Assembly: GCA_965277425.1 (NCBI GenBank)
Contig: CBDICR010000007.1
Coordinates: 1,488,001-1,552,000 of the forward strand
Length of the DNA: 64,000 nt
From: Poindextera sp965277425
GTDB lineage: Bacteria > Pseudomonadota > Alphaproteobacteria > Caulobacterales > Caulobacteraceae
Direction of reading: 5' to 3'
This document shows, in pieces, positions 28,937 through 35,970 of the stretch (position 1 is the first letter of the stretch; each line of letters opens with the position of its first letter). The position numbers and the translations under genes are program-made. The notes beneath the pieces are model-generated. The model searched no databases, was not told the DNA's origin, and saw only the letters and a list, made by a program, of their open reading frames with translations.

Positions 28937-29890
28937 CTAGAGCCTAACCACGATCTTTGCTGAGGCTAGTGTGGACATCGGAACGGTGAGCAATCGTAAA
29001 CCCGAGGCGACTAATCGCATTTCTCCGGCAATATCGTTGAAATCCCCGCCGAAGTCCCTCGTGCCCGGCATCGCGTCGAGAACCTGTCTGACCAGTTCCA
29101 GGCGAGCGGGCGCGAAGTCGAGATAGTCGGCGATGCCCAGGAGGCCGTTGTGCACACGACGGACAGGGTCATAAACCTCGATATTGGGAAACGCATTGCT
29201 AGGACTGAGGTTGATTCGGCGAACGCAGCTCTTGCAGGTGCCGAAATGCACCTCGGCGCGGGCTCGTTTTTCCACCGACCATGGGTCAAAACAAATTGGA
29301 TTGGTTTCCTGGCAAACGCATGTGATCGAGTGCACGCGTAGCCGGTGTAGCGCCTCCTGACGGGCCACCAGTCGGCGGCGGTGGCGCTCGCGATCATCTA
29401 TCAGTTCCACGCCGACGGATTTGAATACCAGCTCGGCGCGCTCTCTTAAATGGAGGGTGATTGGCCTCAGGTCTCCGCCCGCCGCCGCAATCGGACCTGA
29501 GGTTCGCGTGACGGCTTCGTACAGATCGCGGATTCGCGAACTTGGGGTTATCGCGGCGATCCGATCTGCAAATTGCCCTAGCCAATCGCCGCCAAGGTCC
29601 AGGTATTCGCTCGCACCGAGCAGGGCATGGCCCACCCACCGGTAGGGATCATAAATGTGAATCGGCGGCTGCTCCCGCAGCTGCCGCATGGTTATGCGGG
29701 CGTGGCAGTTGACACATAATCCCCAGCACACTGCGGAATAAGCCCGCCGTTCCGTGTGGTCTGCTTGGAGACACGGCAACTCGATCTCTCCGCAAAGACA
29801 ACGCTCGTTTTCCACCCCCAGCCGACGCAGCGCCGCCAAACGACCATCAAACCAGCGGGTCAATTGCTCAAATTCATTGATTTGCTTCAT
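28937..29890 (-). CDS. HNH-like zinc protein with an internal duplication
   Basis: 317 residues in two homologous halves. Copy 1 (about 17-113) has C31-x-C33, C40, D44-H45, C55, L-C59-x2-C62-H63, which matches an HNH/Zn-finger nuclease core (DH ... LCxNCH). Copy 2 (about 178-275) keeps C191-x-C193, C200, C219-x2-C222 but has D-P in place of D-H and no final His, so it is probably structural. After each core comes the same module, IYDPYRWVGHALLGASEYLDL versus VYDPVRRVHNGLLGIADYLDF. HNH nucleases are frequent casposon genes. The stop codon spans the IS junction; before the IS landed, the same TAG stop was followed by AAAGAA and the polB ATG. Confidence 0.7.
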   Translation of the reverse strand: MKQINEFEQLTRWFDGRLAALRRLGVENERCLCGEIELPCLQADHTERRAYSAVCWGLCVNCHARITMRQLREQPPIHIYDPYRWVGHALLGASEYLDLGGDWLGQFADRIAAITPSSRIRDLYEAVTRTSGPIAAAGGDLRPITLHLRERAELVFKSVGVELIDDRERHRRRLVARQEALHRLRVHSITCVCQETNPICFDPWSVEKRARAEVHFGTCKSCVRRINLSPSNAFPNIEVYDPVRRVHNGLLGIADYLDFAPARLELVRQVLDAMPGTRDFGGDFNDIAGEMRLVASGLRLLTVPMSTLASAKIVVRL

Positions 29891-29899
29891 CGCCGTCGC

Positions 29900-30469
29900 C
29901 TAGGCCACGCCGGAGTAGATTTCGATGAAGTTCAGCTCGCCGATGCTGTCGAGCTTGCGCAAGACGTTGGGCCTGGTTTCGAAGATCCAGAGCTTGTCGC
30001 GCACGTCGTACACGCCCTCACCGATGTAAGGTGCGAGGTGGTCAGCATCATTGCTGGCGAGGAACTCGTCGACCGCGTTCCAATAGTGGCCGACGCTACT
30101 GCCCTCATCGTTGGCTAGCGTGACGGATCGCATCTTGCCGGCGCTGGCGATCCAGAACGATTGCGGACGGCTGTCGAAGATCACCCATTGTCGTCCGCGG
30201 CGTTCCGAGGCGGTGTTCTGGAGCCGATAGAGCCGAAGCCGTTCAACGGGGATGCCGGCGATCTTCGCGGCGTCGCCTTGGCTTGCGCCATGCCTCATCA
30301 TTTTCAAGGCCCGCTCGCGCGGGTCGTTGCGGTCAATTGGGCTTGGTGGCGGCCTGGGTAAATCCGCGGCGCGGGCGTGGCCGCGGGCAGTCGAACGGCT
30401 CCTACCAGCAGCCAGACCCTTTGCGATCCGCGCCGCATATTCAGCCCGATAGTCTCGACGAATGGCCAT
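29900..30469 (-). CDS. Putative DNA-binding protein of unknown function
   Basis: 189 residues from the ATG at 30469, preceded by GGGAGAG. The N-terminus (AIRRDYRAEYAARIAKGLAAGRSRSTARGHAR) is strongly basic and helical, of a type often seen next to a helix-turn-helix in mobile-element proteins. Residues ~55-90 (RALKMMRHGASQGDAAKIAGIPVERLRLYRLQNT) form a likely HTH. The C-terminal half is acidic and mixed alpha/beta. It lies 9 bp upstream of the HNH gene on the same strand, so it is probably part of the casposon core operon. Confidence 0.6.
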   Translation of the reverse strand: MAIRRDYRAEYAARIAKGLAAGRSRSTARGHARAADLPRPPPSPIDRNDPRERALKMMRHGASQGDAAKIAGIPVERLRLYRLQNTASERRGRQWVIFDSRPQSFWIASAGKMRSVTLANDEGSSVGHYWNAVDEFLASNDADHLAPYIGEGVYDVRDKLWIFETRPNVLRKLDSIGELNFIEIYSGVA

Positions 30470-30565
30470 CGATCTCTCCCACGCCAACTGCGCGGGGCGA
30501 TCACATCGACCGTGGCACTCGATTCCGAGTCGGCAAGTTCCCGCGGGAACTCAGGAAATCGCGAG

Positions 30566-31282
30566 TTACAAAATAACCTTTATTTTGCGTGCCTTAGCGA
30601 CTTGATTGGCAAACGTCTTATAGGAGAGGCCTCGTTCGCCAGGAAACGCAGCCCGGTGTCTTGATAGGGCTTCGCTGCGCACCGCTGCGTGTGCTTCCTT
30701 GAGTGTGTGTCTGGTTTGAATCGTCTGATTGGCTAGTAGCTCGTCGTAGATCGAGACCAAAAGGTCCCCAGAGGGCTTTGGCCCTCGCCCGATGGAAACT
30801 GGTAACCGGTCGGGCGTTTGCGATGGGTTTGTCGCCGCTGGGTCCATCCCGAGCCACCGGACCTCAACCACCCTGACCTGGCGAAAATCAAAATGCTCGG
30901 ATCGGATCGAATTTTTGCGCCACTCGATGAAACTCTCGTCGAATAGATGAAGCGGAATTCTGGAAGGTGGGTCGTCAGCAGAAGATTTGGCCGTGAACCC
31001 CAAACCCACCAACTCGCCTGCATAGATGCGGCGAAAGAATTCTCCCCGTCGCCGGATGCCCAAGTCGGCCGAAGCCGAGAACCTGTCCGCAGCATCCTTC
31101 AACTGGGCACCAAGCCTCAACCACATCTCCCGGCGTTCGGGGTCTTGGTTCTCGACCTGTAGCCAATTCGGAGAGAGAGCGCTCGTGACGGTGCGCTTTC
31201 TCCGAATTCGGCCCCTCGAAAATATCTCCGGCGCATCGGCCAACCATTCGCCTGCACGCCAAATTTCCAGATCGGTCTTCAT
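30566..31282 (-). CDS. Hypothetical protein divergent from cas1
   Basis: 238 residues. No motif recognised. A helical middle (REMWLRLGAQLKDAADRFSASADLGIRRRGEFFRRIYAGELVGLG) is followed by a segment with several Arg/Trp positions (FIEWRKNSIRSEHFDFRQVRVVEVRWLGMD) and a basic C-terminal helix (LSYKTFANQVAKARKIKVIL). It shares an 83-bp divergent promoter region with cas1, and it and the two genes after it run as a leftward operon toward polB. It may be a replication or transposition accessory factor; that is inference from position. Confidence 0.55.
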   Translation of the reverse strand: MKTDLEIWRAGEWLADAPEIFSRGRIRRKRTVTSALSPNWLQVENQDPERREMWLRLGAQLKDAADRFSASADLGIRRRGEFFRRIYAGELVGLGFTAKSSADDPPSRIPLHLFDESFIEWRKNSIRSEHFDFRQVRVVEVRWLGMDPAATNPSQTPDRLPVSIGRGPKPSGDLLVSIYDELLANQTIQTRHTLKEAHAAVRSEALSRHRAAFPGERGLSYKTFANQVAKARKIKVIL

Positions 31283-31365
31283 TGCGATTCCGTGCAGCTA
31301 GGGATTCCGCGCGCTCAATTTTAGGTTAGAATTTCGTGACAACCTTCTAGGACCGAGAAATTCGG

Positions 31366-32502
31366 ATGTCCTTGTCCGCCCAGTCGACAGACCACCGCTC
31401 TAACACCTCGATCGATGATTCAGACTGGGCTGAGCGGAATGAACATTGGATCAAGCGCTCCGGCCCGCGCCCGCGTTATCGCCGGCCTCGTGAGCGTCCC
31501 AAAGAACCGCTGATCCTGACGGGTCACGGCGTATCGCTGCGCGTCGAGCGCGACACGCTCTTGATCCGAAACGGCTTCACTCACTATCCGCAGGAGCGGG
31601 AGACGTTTCGCTTCTTCAAGGGCGAGCCAAACCTACCGCCCAAAATCATCATGCTGGACGGCTCCGGCGGTCTTTCGTTCGACGTAGTCAGCTGGCTGGC
31701 CGCGCAGAACATCGCGCTATTTCGGATCGACTATTTGGGCGACGTCGTCAGCATCATCGGCGGATCGGGAGCGGCCTACGATAGCGAACGTGTTCGATGG
31801 CAGATCGAGACGCGGGCCGATCCTGAACGCCGGCTGGATTTCTGCTGCGATCTTATCAGTCGGAAGATCGAGGCCACCGTTCAGACGATGAAATCGGCAT
31901 TGCCTGAAACTCGAGCCCGCGGGGCTGCGCTCGAACAGGCCGCTAGATCGATCGAGCGGCTCGAACGTCGTGCAGTTCGATCGGTCAACGATGTGATGAT
32001 TATCGAGGCGCAGACCGCGGCGCGTTATTTCTCGGCGTGGCGCGGTCTGCCGCTCCGATGGCGACGCCAAGCCAGATCGCCGGTTCCCAAAAGTTGGCAG
32101 CTCGCCGAGGGCCGCGGCTCAATGCGAGATCGCCGGGGAGCGTCAAATCGGCACGCGACGCATCCGGTCAACGCGATGCTGAACTATGCCTATGCCATCC
32201 TTCACAGCCAGGTGCAGATCGAAGCCATTGGCGAAGGCTATGATCCCCGGCTGGGAATTATGCACGAGAGCCGGCCAGAGGCTCAGGCCTTGATCTTCGA
32301 TTTGGTCGAGCCGCGCCGTCCGATCGTCGACGCGGCTGTTTTGAAGTTTGTCGCCGCCGAATTGTTTTCAGCCGCGGACTTTGTGATCTGCGACGACGGG
32401 ACGTGCCGCCTAGCGCCTCAGTTGGCGCGACGCCTCTGTGAAGCGATTGCGCCGGCTAGCACAACTGGCCGCAGTCAGCCGTCACCGTCTAGCAGCGATT
32501 AG
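31366..32502 (+). CDS. cas1: Stand-alone Cas1 (probable casposase)
   Basis: 378 residues. Residues ~47-135 form the N-terminal beta domain (LILTGHGVSLRVERDTLLIRNG; KIIMLDGSGGLSFDVVSWLAAQNIALFRIDYLGDVV). The helical catalytic domain has E214 in VMIIEAQTAARYFSAWRGL, the HPVNAMLNYAYAILHSQV helix, H300 in LGIMHE, and D312/E315 in FDLVEPRRPIVD, the Cas1 metal-binding set. No cas2, effector or repeat array accompanies it. With inverted repeats, a 15-bp target duplication and a family B polymerase in the same element, its role is most likely transposon integrase. The N-terminal ~40 residues are a basic extension absent from typical Cas1. Confidence 0.88.
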   Translation: MSLSAQSTDHRSNTSIDDSDWAERNEHWIKRSGPRPRYRRPRERPKEPLILTGHGVSLRVERDTLLIRNGFTHYPQERETFRFFKGEPNLPPKIIMLDGSGGLSFDVVSWLAAQNIALFRIDYLGDVVSIIGGSGAAYDSERVRWQIETRADPERRLDFCCDLISRKIEATVQTMKSALPETRARGAALEQAARSIERLERRAVRSVNDVMIIEAQTAARYFSAWRGLPLRWRRQARSPVPKSWQLAEGRGSMRDRRGASNRHATHPVNAMLNYAYAILHSQVQIEAIGEGYDPRLGIMHESRPEAQALIFDLVEPRRPIVDAAVLKFVAAELFSAADFVICDDGTCRLAPQLARRLCEAIAPASTTGRSQPSPSSSD

Positions 32503-32980
32503 AACCCTAACGCCCCTTCGGCCTTGGCTTTTGGTGCGACGTTCAGCAAGGCAACGTCGCAGCGAAGAATGCGGAAATCCATCAGCCTCAAGTGAAGCGT
32601 GAACGCCGTTCAGCGAGCACTCAACAAAGGGGGGGCGTCGAGTTCCTATCGGCCGGCGATCGGGGCGAAGGCGTTCGACTGATCGGACCGGAGCTATAAG
32701 CAGCGATACGGTCCATCCCACGGGCCTAGCCGACGATTGCTGAACGCGCTCAGGTTCGCAATCCGCGTCTTATCATGCCCCATATTACCTCAAATTATCG
32801 ACCCCAACTTGCGCTACTTTCGTCGCTGAAAAAAAGGTCGCTGGGGCGACAATTTTAGCTTCATCCAAGCGAACCTCTCTTTGGGTTATTTATCGAAAAT
32901 AATTTCCGGAATTTTTTGTGAAAATTTGACTAGATAATTTTTCGGTGTTATCGGCTCCCTACGCATAATGGAGGCAACGA
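32503..32980. other. 478-bp intergenic region between cas1 and the cargo operon
   Basis: No convincing gene is present. The first 250 bp are of mixed composition. The last ~200 bp are markedly AT-rich (runs of A and T around 32790..32960), suiting a promoter. A candidate promoter is TTGACT (32926..32931), 17 bp, TATCGG (32949..32954), with GGAGG 6 nt before the ATG at 32981. It separates the transposition half of the element from the cargo half. Confidence 0.5.
32926..32954 (+). promoter_or_regulatory. Candidate promoter of the four-gene cargo operon
   Basis: A -35-like TTGACT and a -10-like TATCGG with 17-bp spacing, just downstream of an AT-rich tract and 27 bp before the first start codon of the operon. 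The -10 is a weak match, so this is a suggestion only. Confidence 0.35.
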
Positions 32981-33250
32981 ATGAGCCCGCCCCCCGCCAG
33001 GGAAAAGACCAAGACTGGAGAGCCCTCTTCTGCTGGCCGGCGACAAAAATTTGTCAGCTTGGCCGAGAGCCGGACCGTGAATGCAATCAAGACCATTCGT
33101 GTGATCGGGAAGCTGGGGAACAAGGCCGCCTATGAATACAGCGAGGCGGACGTAGCGAAAATCGTTCGAGCCTTAACCAAGGAAATCGAAGCCCTGAAGG
33201 CCAGAATGCTATCCTCAGGTACGAAGGAGGTTGTCGATTTCCACCTATGA
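32981..33250 (+). CDS. Small protein, first gene of the cargo operon
   Basis: 89 residues. The basic, Ser-rich N-terminus is followed by a conserved-looking core: KFVSLAESRTVNAIKTIRVIGKLGNKAAYEYSEADVAKIVRALTKEIEALKARM. I recall similar small alphaproteobacterial proteins with the L-A-E-x-R..I-G-x-L-x-N-x-x-x-Y-x-Y motif but know no function. The ATG is preceded by a strong GGAGG. It overlaps the next gene, implying coupled translation. Confidence 0.7.
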   Translation: MSPPPAREKTKTGEPSSAGRRQKFVSLAESRTVNAIKTIRVIGKLGNKAAYEYSEADVAKIVRALTKEIEALKARMLSSGTKEVVDFHL

Positions 33251-35432
33251 GGCAGTTGATATAGTTAGAGTCCGGCCGGCCGTTAGATTGCCGAGCGTCA
33301 TGGGCTGCGGATTATCGGGGTGGGTGGTGACGAGGCCTCTTTTCAGCGCACGTATTGCCGATTTGGAGACTGCCTTCGACGATCGGAAAGGTGACGCACG
33401 GTTTGCGGCTGAACTTCTCGACGAACTCAAACACCGCTCGACACTCCGTGCTCGTCGCCTGATGGAGCGAGTGGCCGAAGAACATAAACCATCGCCTAAA
33501 CTACCGACTGCAGCGGCTAACAGTCAGGTTACTAAGTCCCAACGAAAAGCGGCTACGATGGCGGCTGTGGCCACGCCCGCGTGGGACGGTCCTGTACCGT
33601 CCAGCGGCCCGAGCGCTCCCGCCGACGGCACTTCCAAACCGCCCCTAGCTCTTTCGATGAGGCTTGAGTCCATGGGTCTCTCAGGGCGAGCTCGTACGTT
33701 CATTTCGAGGCAACGCCTCGAATTCATCGGCGACCTGGTCGCGACGGACCCCCAAAAATTCATGGCCCTGCCCAGTGTAGGCCGCAGGACCGTCGCCGAG
33801 CTGTCCGCGATCCTGGCACGACTAGGACTTTCGGCTGGCAGGGACCACCCGGGATGGAATCGACTGGTGGCGAGAAGCGTCGCCCAACAGGCAGCGCGCC
33901 TAGCAGACAGACTAAACCACCCCGCTGAGCGCGCCGTTCACTTGGCTGACGCTCTCGTCGCAGACCTTCGTCTCGTCGAGCCGTCTGCAAGAAACGTAGA
34001 GATGATCGCTTCTCAGCTGGGCTTTGATGGGACTGGCGCCCACACTTTGGAAGAAGTCGGCGCGCCGCATAGTCTCACACGAGAGCGAGTAAGGCAGCTA
34101 GTCGCGCGTGCATGCAAGAGGCTCCGCGAGCAGCATTTAGCGCCTGAACCGCTTGTGCGTGCCATCTCCGTTGCGAGTAGCCTAATACCGACCACAGAAG
34201 CGCTGCTTACCCAGGCCCTTATGGATAGCGGGGTCGAGCCAAGTTCATTTAAATTTGAAGGGCTGCTCAATGCCGCGGAGGTTTGGAGCATTCCCTTTTC
34301 CTTCGAGCGTGTTCGATGGGGGGATGCCGAAGTAATTCTCCCGAAGGGAAGCGGTGCTCAGGTTCGCCGGCTAGCGACGCAAGCGGTGCGGACCAGCGGG
34401 TCGAAAGGGTGTGTGCAACTCGACAATCTCGCCGCCGATGTTCTCGAGTTCGATACGGCAGGTGGGCGCGCGGCAATTGGTGCGATAGTAAGCCAGCGCG
34501 ACGGGTTCGAATGGCTGGACGAACAAACGGGCTGGTTCTGGTACGCTCCCGCCCCGGATTCCAACCGGAACAGACTGGTCAACACAATCAAGCGTGTCTT
34601 GGCCGTCGCATCAACGATCTCGCTAGGCGAGCTGAGGGCCGCTATTCGTCGTAATTATCGACTGGGTGGTTTTGCTCCGCCAACCCACGTTCTGCGCGCG
34701 ATCTGCAACCGAGTGCCGTTCGCTAAAATTGATGGAAACAATATTATTCGATTTGAAAAAGCTCTGGACTGGCAAGGCTGCCTGTCCGGCACGGACCTAG
34801 CCTTTGCAAAGGTATTTGCGGAACATGGGCCAGTTCTGCAGCGGAACAAGCTTGTGCAACATTGTCATAACGCCGGAATGAACGATGCCTCTATAACGGT
34901 AGCCACAACCTATTCAACAGTCTTGTGGCGTCCCGCGTTCGGTTACTATGCGTTGGTTGGCGCAACCATTCCACCGGGTACTGTAGAATATCACCAACGT
35001 CAAAAGAATAATGTTTCAGGCCAAGGTACAATTGACAGCGGTTGGCTTGACGATGGAAGCCCCTACGTCTGTTGGCGCCTCACTCAATCAAACATCAATG
35101 GCGGAATATTTTCGATCCCCGCGGGCATTAAAGGCGTATTGAGCGGCCAGTTTACAATGCGCGACAGGATCGGTACCGAAATAGGTAATATTCGGGTCAC
35201 GGATGGCACTTGCTGGAACGTTACGCCATTACTAAGGCAATCTGGCGCCGAGCCTGGCGAGTACGTTGCTATAAAATTTCTCATCTTGGACAAGAACTGT
35301 ATCGGGGTGGTCGGGGGAGACGAGATAGCGGAGGCGGTGGACGAACGAAGGCTCGCGGACATATTTCACCGCCCGCCCGCGCAAGTTGAGAGCGAAAACC
35401 ATGACGAAGATGATTTCAACGAACTTGAGTAA
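33231..35432 (+). CDS. Large protein with RNA-polymerase alpha-CTD-like and sigma-4-like domains
   Basis: Up to 733 residues. Residues ~141-200 (LSMRLESMGLSGRARTFISRQRLEFIGDLVATDPQKFMALPSVGRRTVAELSAILARLGL) form a helix-hairpin-helix domain like the alpha subunit C-terminal domain. Residues ~270-302 (HTLEEVGAPHSLTRERVRQLVARACKRLRE) match sigma-70 region 4 (T-L-E-E-V-G...T-R-E-R-V-R-Q). The middle has further helical, possibly winged-helix, units; the C-terminal ~110 residues are beta-rich (YVCWRLTQSNINGGIFSIPAGIKGVLSG). Start uncertain: TTG at 33231 overlaps the previous gene, ATG at 33300 is an alternative. Role unknown; it may couple DNA or polymerase recognition to the downstream ATPase. 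Confidence 0.75.
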   Translation: MSISTYEAVDIVRVRPAVRLPSVMGCGLSGWVVTRPLFSARIADLETAFDDRKGDARFAAELLDELKHRSTLRARRLMERVAEEHKPSPKLPTAAANSQVTKSQRKAATMAAVATPAWDGPVPSSGPSAPADGTSKPPLALSMRLESMGLSGRARTFISRQRLEFIGDLVATDPQKFMALPSVGRRTVAELSAILARLGLSAGRDHPGWNRLVARSVAQQAARLADRLNHPAERAVHLADALVADLRLVEPSARNVEMIASQLGFDGTGAHTLEEVGAPHSLTRERVRQLVARACKRLREQHLAPEPLVRAISVASSLIPTTEALLTQALMDSGVEPSSFKFEGLLNAAEVWSIPFSFERVRWGDAEVILPKGSGAQVRRLATQAVRTSGSKGCVQLDNLAADVLEFDTAGGRAAIGAIVSQRDGFEWLDEQTGWFWYAPAPDSNRNRLVNTIKRVLAVASTISLGELRAAIRRNYRLGGFAPPTHVLRAICNRVPFAKIDGNNIIRFEKALDWQGCLSGTDLAFAKVFAEHGPVLQRNKLVQHCHNAGMNDASITVATTYSTVLWRPAFGYYALVGATIPPGTVEYHQRQKNNVSGQGTIDSGWLDDGSPYVCWRLTQSNINGGIFSIPAGIKGVLSGQFTMRDRIGTEIGNIRVTDGTCWNVTPLLRQSGAEPGEYVAIKFLILDKNCIGVVGGDEIAEAVDERRLADIFHRPPAQVESENHDEDDFNELE

Positions 35433-35970
35433 TGAGCAAATCGTGATCGTGGCGCTCTGGTGGCTCCGAGGTGAGCACGAGTTGGCCGACATCGAGGATG
35501 TTGCCATGAGTGCTGACGCGGTTACGCCGGGCCGGTTTCGTTGGCGAAAGTATCCCGATCAGATCAACATTCAGACCGTCGGTAAGGCACTTCGAGATGC
35601 CAAGATGCACGGGATGGCCACTGGCACCTCCGCGCGGGGCTGGATGTTGACCGACGCCGGTACGGAGGTAGGCCGCGCACTGGCCGCGGATGCTCCGGAG
35701 ACCCAGGCTAGGAGAGCGCTCACCAGTCAGCAAAAGGCATGGCTTCACAAAGAGAAGACGCGGCTGCTTGCTGAAGAGGCCTTCAAGAAAGTAGCCAGCG
35801 CGGCGGCGGACACGGTGACCGAGCGAGAACTGCTAAGATTTTTTCGCTTGGACGACTACATAGTCGGAGAAACTAGGACGGCGAGAATATCGCGAATAAC
35901 GCACTCATTTTCTGATGATCCCGTGCTCGGCGTAGCCGTCAAAATTTTAGCTGATCGGATTCCAAGATGA
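35401..35970 (+). CDS. Winged-helix-like protein of the cargo operon
   Basis: 189 residues from the ATG at 35401, behind GAGAGCG. It starts inside the end of the preceding gene. The N-terminal ~85 residues (SNEQIVIVALWWLRGEHELADIEDVAMSADAVTPGRFRWRKYPDQINIQTVGKALRDAKMHGMATGTSARGWMLTDAGTEVGR) read as a winged helix with a G-W-M-L-T-x-A-G wing, resembling restriction-type wHTH proteins. The C-terminal helical part is unrecognised. Its stop overlaps the ATPase start by 4 bp. Confidence 0.7.
   Translation: MTKMISTNLSNEQIVIVALWWLRGEHELADIEDVAMSADAVTPGRFRWRKYPDQINIQTVGKALRDAKMHGMATGTSARGWMLTDAGTEVGRALAADAPETQARRALTSQQKAWLHKEKTRLLAEEAFKKVASAAADTVTERELLRFFRLDDYIVGETRTARISRITHSFSDDPVLGVAVKILADRIPR

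Larger units (their letters stand above)
28061..28937 (+). mobile_element. IS5-family (IS427-group) insertion sequence
   Basis: An 877-bp element with perfect 20-bp terminal inverted repeats, GGTCGTGGTGAGGATTTAAC (28061..28080 and complement 28918..28937), flanked by TA duplications at 28059..28060 and 28938..28939. Its transposase is in two overlapping frames, as usual in the IS427 group. It sits inside the casposon-like element, between the HNH-like gene and polB. Confidence 0.92.

Noticed and set aside
31366..32980. Possible CRISPR-Cas locus because of cas1
   Set aside because: No repeat-spacer array, cas2, or effector is visible in the element or elsewhere in the window; the terminal repeats and PolB explain Cas1 better.
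33231..35432. Candidate true sigma factor
   Set aside because: Only a region-4-like HTH is present; regions 2 and 3 are absent, so it cannot act as an ordinary sigma factor.
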